Positions 25,277 through 35,149 of a DNA stretch of 64,000 nt are shown one piece after another (within the stretch, counting starts at the first letter, position 1; each line of letters starts with the position of its first letter). The stretch covers positions 310,001 to 374,000 of the forward strand of contig CP129491.1 in the NCBI GenBank assembly GCA_030584105.1. The letters run 5' to 3'. Under the pieces are notes generated by a model. It did not search any database, was not told where the DNA came from, and saw only the letters and a list, made by a program, of their open reading frames with translations. A program made the position numbers and the translations under genes. Source of the stretch: UTCHB3 sp002050155 (GTDB taxonomy: Bacteria > Bacteroidota > Ignavibacteria > Ignavibacteriales > Ignavibacteriaceae).

Positions 25277-27181
25277 ATGGTAGGCGCAATAATCGGTAAT
25301 TACAAGATCATTTCTAAGTTGGGTGAAGGCGGCATGGGCGTTGTTTACAAAGCCTTGGACCTTAAGCTTGAAAGATTTTGCGCACTTAAAATTCTGAACG
25401 CTCAAACTGCGCAGAGCGCACAATTCATCGAAAGATTCAAAAGGGAAGCCCGGAACCAGGCAAAGCTGAACCACCCGAATATTATACCCGTTTACGGGTT
25501 CGTGGATGAACAGGGCTATCTGGGAATTGCGATGGAATTTGTTGAAGGCGAAACGCTGGAACATGTGATTGACCGTCGAGGTTCGCTGCCGGTGGCTGAG
25601 TCGTTGGATATTCTTCAACAGATTCTAAGAGGCGTCGGCTATGCGCACCAGCAGGGATTTATTCACCGTGATATTAAACCCTCCAATGTGATGATTGGCG
25701 CCAACGGCGTGGCAAAAATTATGGATTTTGGTATCTCTAAATCAATTTATGAGAAGGGGATCACCAAAACCGGCACAAAGATCGGAACACTTCTTTACAT
25801 GAGCCCCGAGCAGATTAACGCAGAAGAGCCAACACGGCAAAGCGATATTTACGCAATTGGTATAACACTGTATGAAATGTTGCTTGGTATCACTCCGTTT
25901 GAGTCGGGTACGGAATATGAAATAATGCAGGGTCATTTGAAGAAGCCCGCCCCAAAACTTTCGGCATCACTTCCCGGCATTCCGCCGTTTATAGATAAAA
26001 TAATAGCACGGGCGCTTGAAAAAGAACCCTCGCGCCGATTTGCAAGCTGCGAAGAGTTCAACGAAGAAATTGGTTATGCGCTGAACATCGTGCGGCAGGG
26101 TCCGGTTGCAGCCGGCAGTCGTTCGCCAATGGAAGAAATGGATGTTATAAGGAAGAAAAGATCGGTTAAATTTGGAATCTATACTTTCTTAGCCTTTATT
26201 GCAATAATTGGCATCGTTTATCTTTTTTATTACTTAATTTCAGGTTTAAGGGATATAAAAGTTAACGATAAAACAAAGTCAGACACCACATTTTCCTCAA
26301 GGACAAATCCGAATTATCAGGCAAATAATCCTTTTGAAACGATTAACACCGGGGTTTCTTTTAATTTGCAAAGTGTCGATTTTAACGAAGCGGGTGCCGG
26401 TGTGGCGGTTGGTGACTCGGGAAAGATTATCTACACTTTAGATAACGGGACAACCTGGAGCGAACAGGAACCGCCCGGAGGAGGTAACTTCAATGCCGTT
26501 AAGTATGTGCAAGACCTCGGCTTCATGCTCGGCGGTGACCGCGGTAATTTATTCGCTTTTGTACCACAAGACTCGATTATGAAGAAGCTGACAAGCCCCG
26601 GCACTGATGATATTGTCAGGATTGAATCATCTCAAACAGGTAAACTGACGATAACAGGCACTAAGGGGATGATTTTAGTTTCCGATGATAACGGCAAAAC
26701 ATGGACAAAAGGGGAAACCGGCGTTGAAACGGTGATTTATTCGGTTGATTTCGCAAACAAAGATGTTGGGATTGCCGTGGGTGATAACGGTACTTTGTTA
26801 AGAACCGAAGACGGCGGGAAAAAATGGAGCCTTAGCGGCTCGATAACCGATACATATCTGAAAGATGTGAAATTTGTAGGCGACGGGGCTTTTATGATTG
26901 TGGGGGGCGGAGGTCAAATTTTCAGATCGACGGACAACGGTGAGTCGTGGCGGAAGATTGATGTAAACATAACCGCTCCGTTGATTTCCGTTACTTTTAA
27001 CACTCCTATGAACGGGGTGATTCTTTCGAACAGTGGAGATATTTTCAGGAGCGAAGATGGCGGTGCCACCTGGAAATATCAGCAGGCGATTGCAAACAGC
27101 CTCATTAATTCAGTTACGCCCGGTAAAGCAAGGCTATATATGGCTGCTTCCGGCGGAGCACTTTTATACATTAACTATTAA
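25277..27181 (+). CDS. Transmembrane Ser/Thr protein kinase with YCF48-like sensor
   Basis: 634 residues, ATG 25277. Cytoplasmic kinase domain: glycine loop GEGGMGVVY (17-25), ALK lysine K38, HRDIKPSN (H130-R-D132), DFGISK and YMSPEQ, so an active PknB-type kinase. One membrane segment lies at about 298-322. The outer part is a beta-propeller of BNR/YCF48-like blades, recognisable from repeats such as DNGTTWSEQEP, DNGKTWTKGE, DGGKKWSLSG, DNGESWRKID and DGGATWKYQQ. PASTA repeats of Gram-positive PknB are absent, so the external signal differs. Preceded by its PP2C phosphatase and followed 11 bp later by murA, which suggests, without proof, a link to cell-wall control. Confidence 0.93.
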   Translation: MVGAIIGNYKIISKLGEGGMGVVYKALDLKLERFCALKILNAQTAQSAQFIERFKREARNQAKLNHPNIIPVYGFVDEQGYLGIAMEFVEGETLEHVIDRRGSLPVAESLDILQQILRGVGYAHQQGFIHRDIKPSNVMIGANGVAKIMDFGISKSIYEKGITKTGTKIGTLLYMSPEQINAEEPTRQSDIYAIGITLYEMLLGITPFESGTEYEIMQGHLKKPAPKLSASLPGIPPFIDKIIARALEKEPSRRFASCEEFNEEIGYALNIVRQGPVAAGSRSPMEEMDVIRKKRSVKFGIYTFLAFIAIIGIVYLFYYLISGLRDIKVNDKTKSDTTFSSRTNPNYQANNPFETINTGVSFNLQSVDFNEAGAGVAVGDSGKIIYTLDNGTTWSEQEPPGGGNFNAVKYVQDLGFMLGGDRGNLFAFVPQDSIMKKLTSPGTDDIVRIESSQTGKLTITGTKGMILVSDDNGKTWTKGETGVETVIYSVDFANKDVGIAVGDNGTLLRTEDGGKKWSLSGSITDTYLKDVKFVGDGAFMIVGGGGQIFRSTDNGESWRKIDVNITAPLISVTFNTPMNGVILSNSGDIFRSEDGGATWKYQQAIANSLINSVTPGKARLYMAASGGALLYINY

Positions 27182-27192
27182 TTCGGTGAGAA

Positions 27193-28458
27193 TTGGACAA
27201 ATTTATAATTAACGGCGGAAAGAAATTAAACGGAAAGGTAAAAGCCGGAGGTGCAAAGAATGCTACTTTAGCGCTGATTCCGGCTACACTTCTTGCCTCG
27301 GGAACTTCAAAACTCTTTAACACACCGGAACTTAACGATGTTTACACTATGCTTAAGTTGGTGAGGCATCTTGGAGTTCAGGCAGATTTTAACGACGGAA
27401 CAATTGAATTAGATACCGCGGGCGTTTCGGTGCTTGAGGCGCCCTACGAGCATGTGAAAAAAATGCGCGCCTCGGTTTATGTTTTGGGGCCCCTGCTGGC
27501 TCGGCACGGTTACGCTAAGGTTTCACTGCCCGGTGGATGCGCATGGGGACCGAGACCGATTAACCTGCACATTGAAGGGCTTAAAAAATTAGGCGCTAAC
27601 ATCGATCTGGTTGACGGCTACATAATCGCAACCGCAAAACGCCTGCAAGGGAACAGAATAAACTTTGATATCCCTTCAGTTGGGGCGACAGGTAACCTAC
27701 TGATGGCGGCCGTGCTGGCGAAAGGTGAAACTATTCTGAACAACGCAGCAATGGAGCCGGAAATAACGAACCTTGCCATGATGCTCAACGAGATGGGTGC
27801 TAAAATTGAGGGGATTGAAACTCCTATTTTGCACATTCAGGGGGTTGATATGCTTAAACCTGCCGATGTTCACACAATACCTGACAGAATAGAAGCGGGC
27901 ACACTGCTGGTTGCCGGAGCAATTACCGGCGGAACGGTTACGGTTGAAGGCATTAACCCACTGCACCTCTATTCCGTTATTGCAAAATTGGAAGAAAGCG
28001 GCGTTAGCGTTACCTATAACGGCGATTCAGCCACTGTAAACGCAGCGGGCGTTACACCTGAGGCGATTAATGTTACTACGGGTCCCTTCCCCGGTTACCC
28101 CACCGATATGCAGGCACAGTGGATTGCCTATATGTCGGTTGCCGAAGGAGTTTCAACGGTTACCGATACAATTTATCGCGACCGGTTCACCCATGTGCCC
28201 GAACTCGCCCGTTTGGGCGCAATGATTGAAGTGAAAGATAATTCTGCTGTAATTAAAGGAGGAAATAAATTAAGTGGAGCAAAAGTTATGTCAACTGACC
28301 TCAGGGCAAGCGCAAGCCTTGTGCTTGGGGGGCTTGCAGCACACGGAAGAACAGAAGTGTTGCGTATTTATCACCTTGACCGCGGGTACCAGCGGCTTGA
28401 AGAAAAACTAAAACAGCTGGGAGCCGAAATTGAACGAGTCCCCGGTTCGGAGTATTAG
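27193..28458 (+). CDS. murA: UDP-N-acetylglucosamine 1-carboxyvinyltransferase
   Basis: 421 residues. Start TTG 27193 with ggtgag just upstream. It adds enolpyruvate from PEP to UDP-GlcNAc, the first committed step of peptidoglycan synthesis. N-terminal GGAKNATLAL, catalytic cysteine C116 in LPGGCAWGPRP (Cys, so the fosfomycin-binding form), DRIEAGT and FPGYPTDMQAQ are all conserved. Normal length. It lies downstream of a Ser/Thr kinase, and the next gene starts inside its 3' end (28430). Confidence 0.97.
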   Translation: MDKFIINGGKKLNGKVKAGGAKNATLALIPATLLASGTSKLFNTPELNDVYTMLKLVRHLGVQADFNDGTIELDTAGVSVLEAPYEHVKKMRASVYVLGPLLARHGYAKVSLPGGCAWGPRPINLHIEGLKKLGANIDLVDGYIIATAKRLQGNRINFDIPSVGATGNLLMAAVLAKGETILNNAAMEPEITNLAMMLNEMGAKIEGIETPILHIQGVDMLKPADVHTIPDRIEAGTLLVAGAITGGTVTVEGINPLHLYSVIAKLEESGVSVTYNGDSATVNAAGVTPEAINVTTGPFPGYPTDMQAQWIAYMSVAEGVSTVTDTIYRDRFTHVPELARLGAMIEVKDNSAVIKGGNKLSGAKVMSTDLRASASLVLGGLAAHGRTEVLRIYHLDRGYQRLEEKLKQLGAEIERVPGSEY

Positions 28459-30604
28459 CGGAGTACTTCAAAAGATACCTTACCCGGCAAGCATTTTTGC
28501 CTTATTAGGAAACTTAATTTTTGTTTTTTTACCGATCTCAAGGTATTTCAGTTACGAAGCGGCTGTATTAAACGCAATTTTGTTAACTTATCTTTCAGGG
28601 TTGGTTTATTTAAACAGTTTTGCAGAAAGCAGCACCGACCAAAGCAGGTTGAAAAATTTTGCGATAAACACCGGGCTTCTGATCCTTATTCCCGTTATTG
28701 TATATTTTCTGTTTTACCTGCTGCGGGGAGGGTTTGGCTTTGCTTCAGGGCTTAAGTACTATCTGTTGTTTTCAGCAACTGCACCAATAGTAGGCAGCGC
28801 AATTGCTGCGGTTGTTCTTTTAACCAAAGTTGAAGCGAAAAGAATATTTTTTACGATATTTTTTCTCATTTTATTGTTCAGTTGGTTTATCGATTTTTAC
28901 TACTACCATCAATTTTTCCTTTACAATGCAATTTTTACATGGTACCCCGGCGTAATATACGATGAATATGTACCCCTGACCGGGAGTATCATCCTTTACC
29001 GTTTCGTTATTTTACTATTGTCGGGTGTGGCAATAGCTGTTGAGTTTTACCAACGCTACAGGGTTAAAGAAGAAAACAGAAAGAAAATCGGCTGGCTGTT
29101 CGTTTTTGTTTTGCCGGTGGTTTCATTGCTCCTTTCGGCACCATTGGGTTTGGTTACTAACGAATCTGCGTTGTACGAAGGATTTCAAAAAAGCATAACA
29201 ACGCAACATTTCGTTATACATTCTGAAGTGCCGCTTTCAAACAGCGAGCAAACCCTTGTTGCCCGTATGCACGAACTCAGTTATAAAAATCTTGCCCGGT
29301 TTTTTGGCACTAAACCCCGGCAGAAACTTGTTTCAGTGATTTTTAAGGATAACCCGAGCAAAAAAGCGAGGCTGGGTGTTGAAAATGCCGACATTACCAA
29401 GCCGTGGAAACGGACTATGTTCACCACTATTGATAACCTTGAAAGAACACTTACGCACGAAATGGCGCACCTTTTTGCCGCTGAGTTTGGTACCGGGCTT
29501 TTTGATATTGCCGCAGGGTTTGACCCCGGGCTAACCGAAGGTGCCGCAACTGCCGCTGACGGGTTTATTGCCGGGTATTTCGTTGATGATTTTATGAGTG
29601 CAGTGCAACGCTCAAAATACAAGGTGAACCCGAATGATGTGTTCCCGGGGATGAGTTTTTTTTCAGTTAACCCCACACTTGCATACGCGCTTAGCGGTTC
29701 AGTTTGCAGGTTTATAATCGATCAATACTCCAGTTCTAAATTTAAAAGATTTTATTCGAGCGGTTCAGCGGAGAATGCTTTCGGTGTGGATATTGCCCAG
29801 ATTTTGGAAAAATGGGAGAAAAATATAGAAACGGCGGACAGCACGCTTACCGAAAAAACACTCGATTTTTATCTGCAAACCGAGCCTTTCATTAACAAAA
29901 TTGCACCAAGATACATAGCTGAGCTGACGGAAAAAGCCAAGCAACACTTCCAAAACAAAGAGTATGCAGAGGCTTATAACGCTTTTACGGAGGTTTATAA
30001 TCTTAACTTTTCGCCGGCGGCATTTGAAGCGAGGGTTGTTTTGTTGATGCTGCTTAATAAAGGGGAAGAAGCCCGCAAAGTGCTTGCAGAGTTTGGAAAG
30101 GAAGAGCACAGCTATGCAATACTTACAAGATACAGGCTGTTGAAGTATCAGGTAGAGTCCCTTCTGGGCGACAAAAAAGAAGCAGATTCGATTGCGGTGT
30201 TGCTGAGTGAGCCGGAAACCCCACTTTTTGTTACTTCTGAACTTAAATTGCTGAAGTTACTGCTTGGCAAAAAAGAGGATACATATAAGTATTTCACCTC
30301 TGCACCCGAAGAAAAGCTGAAAGTAATTTTAAATTATACAGATAAGGGGAATGACTCAACCGCAATATCTGAAGTTGTGAACTTATGCTACTACAACCGG
30401 CTGCCGTTTGCCGATTATAAATACTACAGGCGCTACCTGCACAGGCTTAGCCACTCCGGCTTGTTGAAGTTAGCAACAATTTTAATCAGGGAAGATAAAA
30501 CCGAAGAGGCAAAGAGTCTTATGATGTTAATAGATACTAAAAGACTGAACTTTGCGCAGGAAAGACAAAAATATCGTATATTTAGGGCTGTATTAAATAT
30601 TTAA
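28430..30604 (+). CDS. Polytopic membrane protein with metallopeptidase and TPR regions
   Basis: 724 residues. It starts at TTG 28430, overlapping murA by 29 bp in another frame; no other start precedes the first membrane segment. The first ~240 residues hold about six hydrophobic segments (for example ASIFALLGNLIFVFLP and IFFTIFFLILLFSWFIDF). A periplasmic region with LTHEMAHLFAAEFG (HExxH) and LTEGAATAADG, a gluzincin arrangement, follows. The C-terminal third is helical with TPR-like repeats (AKQHFQNKEYAEAYNAF). The order suggests a membrane-anchored peptidase whose TPR part binds a partner. No named family is recognised. Translational coupling to murA hints at an envelope role. Confidence 0.75.
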   Translation: MNESPVRSISGVLQKIPYPASIFALLGNLIFVFLPISRYFSYEAAVLNAILLTYLSGLVYLNSFAESSTDQSRLKNFAINTGLLILIPVIVYFLFYLLRGGFGFASGLKYYLLFSATAPIVGSAIAAVVLLTKVEAKRIFFTIFFLILLFSWFIDFYYYHQFFLYNAIFTWYPGVIYDEYVPLTGSIILYRFVILLLSGVAIAVEFYQRYRVKEENRKKIGWLFVFVLPVVSLLLSAPLGLVTNESALYEGFQKSITTQHFVIHSEVPLSNSEQTLVARMHELSYKNLARFFGTKPRQKLVSVIFKDNPSKKARLGVENADITKPWKRTMFTTIDNLERTLTHEMAHLFAAEFGTGLFDIAAGFDPGLTEGAATAADGFIAGYFVDDFMSAVQRSKYKVNPNDVFPGMSFFSVNPTLAYALSGSVCRFIIDQYSSSKFKRFYSSGSAENAFGVDIAQILEKWEKNIETADSTLTEKTLDFYLQTEPFINKIAPRYIAELTEKAKQHFQNKEYAEAYNAFTEVYNLNFSPAAFEARVVLLMLLNKGEEARKVLAEFGKEEHSYAILTRYRLLKYQVESLLGDKKEADSIAVLLSEPETPLFVTSELKLLKLLLGKKEDTYKYFTSAPEEKLKVILNYTDKGNDSTAISEVVNLCYYNRLPFADYKYYRRYLHRLSHSGLLKLATILIREDKTEEAKSLMMLIDTKRLNFAQERQKYRIFRAVLNI

Positions 30605-30615
30605 ACCGGATTATA

Positions 30616-32055
30616 ATGTTGCCCGAAGAAGTTGTTGAAGCAGAAAAGAAAGTTAAAGAAAACATTAAAAATCTTTCTTTCATTTCCGAGGCTACCCGCC
30701 TTGCTGATCAACGAAAAGAGAAAGTGTTTATTGTCGGCGGCTACCTGCGCGACCTGATTCTTGAAGATTGCAAAAAAGAAATTGACATACTTGTAGTGGG
30801 GGATGGCACAGCCTACGCAGAAGAACTGGGCAAACGCCTTAATGCTGAAGATGTAAGGGTTTACGGTAACTTCGGTACTGCCAATTTTAAGTTTGGTGAC
30901 TACTCAATTGAATTTGTTGCCGCCAGAAAAGAAAGCTACAGCAAAGAAAGCAGAAATCCGGAAGTTACACCTGCAACATTTGAAGAGGACATTTCGCGAC
31001 GCGATTTCACCATTAACGCTATCGCTGCTTCGGTTAACAGTGAAAATTTTGGAAAGTTGTTCGATTTATTCAACGGGTTGCAGGATATTAAGGACAAACT
31101 GATAAGAACCCCCTTAGACCCCGATACCACCTTTGATGATGACCCACTAAGAATAATGCGGGCTTTCCGGTTTGCTGCTAAGTTAGGGTTTACAATTCTT
31201 CCTGAAATACTTTCCGCAATAAAACGCAAGGCTGACCGTCTTTCGATCATTTCGCAAGAGAGAATAACCGATGAATTTCTTAAAATTCTGGCTTCGGCGA
31301 ACCCCGGATTGGGGCTTAAGCTGATGTTCGAAACGGGGGTTATGCGCGTTGTTTTCCCTGAAATTCACAATCTTGGCGGTGTTGAGCAGGTTAACGAGTA
31401 CCACCATAAAGATGTTTTTTACCATACCTGTGAAGTGGTTGATAACATAGCAAAAGTAACTGACGATGTGTGGCTTCGGTTTGCGGCATTGGTGCACGAT
31501 ATTGCAAAACCACAGACAAAACGGTTAGTTGAGGGGGTAGGGTGGACTTTCCACGGGCACGAAGAACTTGGCGCTAAAATGATGAGGGAAATTTTTAAGC
31601 GAATGAAGTTCCCTTTCAGTAAACTGCCGTATGTAAAAAGGCTCGTCCGGCTGCACCTCCGGCCCGTTGCGGTTTCAAAAGATGATGTTACTGATTCTGC
31701 AATCAGGAGATTGATTGTTGAGGCAGGGGAAGACCTTGACGACCTGCTTACACTTTGCAGAGCTGACATAACGAGCAAAAACGAAAATAAAGTTAAAAAT
31801 ATTCTGAAAAACTACGAAAAAGTTGCCGCAAGGGTGCTCGAGGTAAGGGAAAAAGATGCACTTCGTGCTTTTCAGTCACCTGTGCGAGGTGAAGAAATAA
31901 TGGCAGTGCTCGGAATAAAGCCCGGCAGGGAAGTGGGCATCGTTAAAAAAGCAATTGAAGAAGCCATCCTCGAGGGGGTAATTCCTAACGAGCACGACGC
32001 TGCTTTTAAGTATATGAACGAGGTGGCGGCAAAACTGATAAACAAAGGTGAATAA
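30616..32055 (+). CDS. CCA-adding / poly(A) polymerase-type nucleotidyltransferase with HD domain
   Basis: 479 residues, ATG 30616. Nucleotidyltransferase head: VFIVGGYLRDLIL and EIDILVVG (metal-binding carboxylates). RRDFTINAIA and DDPLRIMRAFRFAAKLGF are the base-recognition and neck motifs of class II enzymes. The C-terminal part has an HD phosphohydrolase domain (VHDIAKPQTK). By family it repairs or adds the 3' CCA of tRNA; poly(A) polymerase activity cannot be excluded from sequence. It follows the membrane peptidase by 11 bp and is likely the last gene of that operon. Confidence 0.92.
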   Translation: MLPEEVVEAEKKVKENIKNLSFISEATRLADQRKEKVFIVGGYLRDLILEDCKKEIDILVVGDGTAYAEELGKRLNAEDVRVYGNFGTANFKFGDYSIEFVAARKESYSKESRNPEVTPATFEEDISRRDFTINAIAASVNSENFGKLFDLFNGLQDIKDKLIRTPLDPDTTFDDDPLRIMRAFRFAAKLGFTILPEILSAIKRKADRLSIISQERITDEFLKILASANPGLGLKLMFETGVMRVVFPEIHNLGGVEQVNEYHHKDVFYHTCEVVDNIAKVTDDVWLRFAALVHDIAKPQTKRLVEGVGWTFHGHEELGAKMMREIFKRMKFPFSKLPYVKRLVRLHLRPVAVSKDDVTDSAIRRLIVEAGEDLDDLLTLCRADITSKNENKVKNILKNYEKVAARVLEVREKDALRAFQSPVRGEEIMAVLGIKPGREVGIVKKAIEEAILEGVIPNEHDAAFKYMNEVAAKLINKGE

Positions 32056-32197
32056 TACTCTGTTTATTATATCTGTGAAGTTCCACCGTTTATACATTAT
32101 TTTAGCCGTTTATAAACTAATTTTTTTGATTTCACGCTCTTTCGATAACTTACAACAGTGATTATTATAAATTAATGAAATCACATCGGAGACTTTA

Positions 32198-33529
32198 ATG
32201 ACCAAATATCTTGCTCTATTTTTTGCAGCAGTTCTCTTATTTAATATAAATGCACAAGAGAAGAAAATATTAACCATCGACGAGGCGATCCGGCTCGGCT
32301 TTATTAATAATCCTAACATTCAGAAGACTAAGAACCAGATAGAAAGTTCGAAAACCGGGCTGCTTTCTGCAAGAAGTAGTCTGTACCCAACCATTACGGG
32401 GAATGCTTCGTGGGATTGGTCAAGAAATGATTTTAAAGTGGGTGATAAAAGCGCAGCAGACGAAAACAGAAACTGGGGGCTGGGCGTAAGTTCTTCCTAT
32501 GTGTTGTTCGACGGGTACTCGAAATATGTGAATATTGGGTTGAAAACCCGGGATATTGAAAGTGCGAAACTGAACCTCAGGCGTCTGCAGCAGGATATTG
32601 TCTATCAAACAATTACTTTGTACTACAAAGTGCTGAATCTTAAGGAGCTTGTTAAAGTAAGACAGGAAAACTTAGACTGGAACAGGGAGAACCTTAAAGT
32701 TATTCAGGCGAAAGTGGATGTGGGAGCCGGAATACTTACCGATGTGAAAAAGCAGGAAGTTAATGTAGGGCAGGCTGAATTTGACCTTTTGCAGACGATT
32801 CAAAACTTAGATGACGCTAAACAGCAGCTTTATTACTATTTAGGGCTTGATGTTACCGAAGATTTTGAGTTTGAAGACGGCGAAAAAATGATAACCGACC
32901 TTAAACAGGATACCTTGAGAGGCGGGAAGTGGTACGACATACCGCTTGATGACCTGATGGCGGAAGCTCTGAACAAGCGCGCTGATGTTAAAGTTGCGGA
33001 ACTTAGCCTTAAAAGCGCCGAAGACGGCGTTGAAATAGCGGGAAGCGCCAATATGCCCACCATTTCCAACACTGCTTCTTATTCAATCGGTGGGGCCACC
33101 CCCTGGAATATTTTGGACAGCAGAACGATCAGGTTTGGGTTTAACCTTAGCATCCCTATTTTCACCGGCTATTCAGTTACCGCCAACGAAGAACTGGCTA
33201 AGATTCAGGTGAAAAATAAGCAGATCGAACTGACCGATTTGCAAAAAGCGATTAAAAGAGATTTACTACAGTCATATCTGGAAATTAAAACCGCTGAAAA
33301 AAAGATTGAAGTGGGGCGGAAAAGCATTTCAAGCGCAGAAGCTAACAGAGATTTAGAAGAGGCGAGATATAAAGTCGGCACCAGTACACTGATTAATCTG
33401 CAGTTAGCTAACACAGACTTAATGAAAGTGCAGGTTGATTATGTTAACTCACTTTTTGATATTCTTAGGTTAGAAGCACAGCTGAAATATGATCTCGGTT
33501 CTGTTTCAACTGAGATTTATGAACAATGA
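32198..33529 (+). CDS. TolC-family outer-membrane efflux protein
   Basis: 443 residues, ATG 32198 with ggag at 32189-32192. Signal peptide MTKYLALFFAAVLLFNINA. The two internally similar halves of long coiled helices are visible (LTIDEAIRLGFINNPNIQ, and later ALNKRADVKVAELSLKSAEDGVEIA and AKIQVKNKQIELTDLQKAI). It forms the outer-membrane channel of the tripartite pump encoded by the next four genes. It is the first gene of that run, separated from the CCA-type gene by 142 bp. Confidence 0.93.
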   Translation: MTKYLALFFAAVLLFNINAQEKKILTIDEAIRLGFINNPNIQKTKNQIESSKTGLLSARSSLYPTITGNASWDWSRNDFKVGDKSAADENRNWGLGVSSSYVLFDGYSKYVNIGLKTRDIESAKLNLRRLQQDIVYQTITLYYKVLNLKELVKVRQENLDWNRENLKVIQAKVDVGAGILTDVKKQEVNVGQAEFDLLQTIQNLDDAKQQLYYYLGLDVTEDFEFEDGEKMITDLKQDTLRGGKWYDIPLDDLMAEALNKRADVKVAELSLKSAEDGVEIAGSANMPTISNTASYSIGGATPWNILDSRTIRFGFNLSIPIFTGYSVTANEELAKIQVKNKQIELTDLQKAIKRDLLQSYLEIKTAEKKIEVGRKSISSAEANRDLEEARYKVGTSTLINLQLANTDLMKVQVDYVNSLFDILRLEAQLKYDLGSVSTEIYEQ

Positions 33530-33652
33530 TTAAATGAATTGCTTTAAACTCACGGACATTTACCCGGAAAGTATTCATTTACATAGTTTCAGGTTTAAGT
33601 GATTTTATCCTTTACGGTAAAATGGAGCAAGCCGAGTAATTTATTGGATTCA

Positions 33653-33696
33653 GGCTTTATAGCATAGGATTTTATAGTATTCGCCTTTATAGTATT
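33653..33696 (+). repeat. Three 15-bp tandem repeats in the pump operon spacer
   Basis: ggctttatagcata, ggattttatagtatt and cgcctttatagtatt follow one another in the 215-bp gap between the TolC-like gene and the adaptor gene. The rest of the gap shows no gene or strong terminator. Confidence 0.7.
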
Positions 33697-33744
33697 CAAC
33701 AACATTGAAAAGTTTTGAAAAAAAACAACACCCCGGAGTAACCG

Positions 33745-35034
33745 ATGGCTCAAAAAAAGAGATCAAAAAAAATAATAGTTTTTAGCATTCTTTTTCTTCT
33801 TATTGCCACTATCGTTGTGATTGCGATTGTGAAAGGGCAAAAAGAAGAGGTTATCACCGTTCAGACTGAAAAAGTTGTGACGAGATCCGTTACTCAAACT
33901 GTTACCGCTACCGGTAAGGTTGAAGCTGAGTTTAAAGTTGTGATTACACCGGAAGTTACAGGTGAAATTACTCAATTAGCCGTTAAAGATGGTGATAATG
34001 TTAAAGCCGGGCAGCTTCTGTTTAAGATTAAATCGGATATTTATGCCTCTCAGTTGGAGAGAGCTGAGGCGGCGCTGGAATCTGCAAAAGCCGGTAAGGG
34101 GCAGAGTGAAGCCAACCTTAACAGACTGCTTCTTGACATGAACCGAACTGAAGAACTTTTTAAGAAAGGGATGGCTTCCCAGGCGGATTTTGATCTGATT
34201 AAAGCACAATGGCTGCAGGCAAAAGCCGGCTTGGACGCTGCAAACGCCGCTATTCAGCAGAATGTTGCTTCAGTCAGAGAGGCAAGGGAACAACTGGCTA
34301 AAACCACCATTTCATCACCTCTTAGCGGAACGGTTACTGTGCTGAATGTTGAAAAAGGTGAACGGGTGCTCGGAAGCGGGTTCAGCCAGGGGACGAATGT
34401 GATGACCATTTCGGACCTGAAGAATATGCTCGCTATTGTGGATGTTGACGAAAACGACATTGTTAATGTGAAATTGGGAGATACCGCAAGGATTAAAGTT
34501 GATGCTTTTGGCGACGAAGAGTTCATCGGGCTGGTTTCGGAAATTTCTAACAGTGCAAAAACTTCCGGCGTGGGTACACAGGAACAGGTTGTGAATTTTG
34601 AAGTGAAGATTAAAATTCAGGACTCGGAATCGAATCTCCGACCGGGAATGTCGTGCAATGCTGTAATAGAAACTCAAACAGTTGAGAATGTGCTTACAGT
34701 GCCGATTCAATCCGTAACCGCAAAAGTTGACGAGATGAAATTTGAAGGGACCTCCGACGAGCAAGGCGGTGCAACAACCAAAAAGCACGAGACGAGAAAA
34801 AAGAAACCGGAAGAAATGGTGTTTGTGGTTGAGGGAGGCAAGGTAAAAGAAGCAACTGTTACCACGGGGATTAGTGACGATAACTATATTGTGGTTAAAT
34901 CAGGGCTGAAAGCTGGGCAGGAGATCGTTAGTGGACCTTACAAGGCTATTTCCCGGGAACTGAAACAGGATATGCCTGTGAAGGTTGATAACGGCGGAGG
35001 CGGAAAGGGCTTCCCGGGTGGCGATAAGAAATGA
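33745..35034 (+). CDS. Periplasmic adaptor (membrane fusion) protein of an efflux pump
   Basis: 429 residues, ATG 33745, ribosome site cggag at 33734-33738. One N-terminal membrane anchor (IIVFSILFLLIATIVVIAIV). A lipoyl/barrel-sandwich domain (GEITQLAVKDGDNVKAGQLLFKI) is followed by a long alpha-hairpin (residues about 100-190), the second lipoyl half (TISSPLSGTVTVLNVEKGERV) and beta-barrel domains (GMSCNAVIETQTVENVLTVPIQSV). It links the MacB-type transporter to the TolC channel. The C-terminus is a short glycine-rich tail (GGGGKGFPGGDKK) whose coding end is repeated in the following spacer. Confidence 0.93.
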   Translation: MAQKKRSKKIIVFSILFLLIATIVVIAIVKGQKEEVITVQTEKVVTRSVTQTVTATGKVEAEFKVVITPEVTGEITQLAVKDGDNVKAGQLLFKIKSDIYASQLERAEAALESAKAGKGQSEANLNRLLLDMNRTEELFKKGMASQADFDLIKAQWLQAKAGLDAANAAIQQNVASVREAREQLAKTTISSPLSGTVTVLNVEKGERVLGSGFSQGTNVMTISDLKNMLAIVDVDENDIVNVKLGDTARIKVDAFGDEEFIGLVSEISNSAKTSGVGTQEQVVNFEVKIKIQDSESNLRPGMSCNAVIETQTVENVLTVPIQSVTAKVDEMKFEGTSDEQGGATTKKHETRKKKPEEMVFVVEGGKVKEATVTTGISDDNYIVVKSGLKAGQEIVSGPYKAISRELKQDMPVKVDNGGGGKGFPGGDKK

Positions 35035-35135
35035 ACCCGGAGATGAGAAATGAATCTGCTGATAAGAAATAAACCCGGTGACAGAAAATAAACCCGACAG
35101 CAAAATTAGATAAACCCGGTGATAAGAAAATTGTG
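35022..35135 (+). repeat. Degenerate ~20-bp repeats of the adaptor gene end
   Basis: The end of the adaptor gene, gataagaaatgaacccgg, is followed by about four diverged copies (around 35042, 35058, 35080 and 35109-35135). Each contains gaNaagaaa(a)taaacccgg-like sequence. They fill almost the whole spacer before the ABC ATPase gene. Confidence 0.75.
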
Positions 35136-35149
35136 ACCCCGAGAAGACG

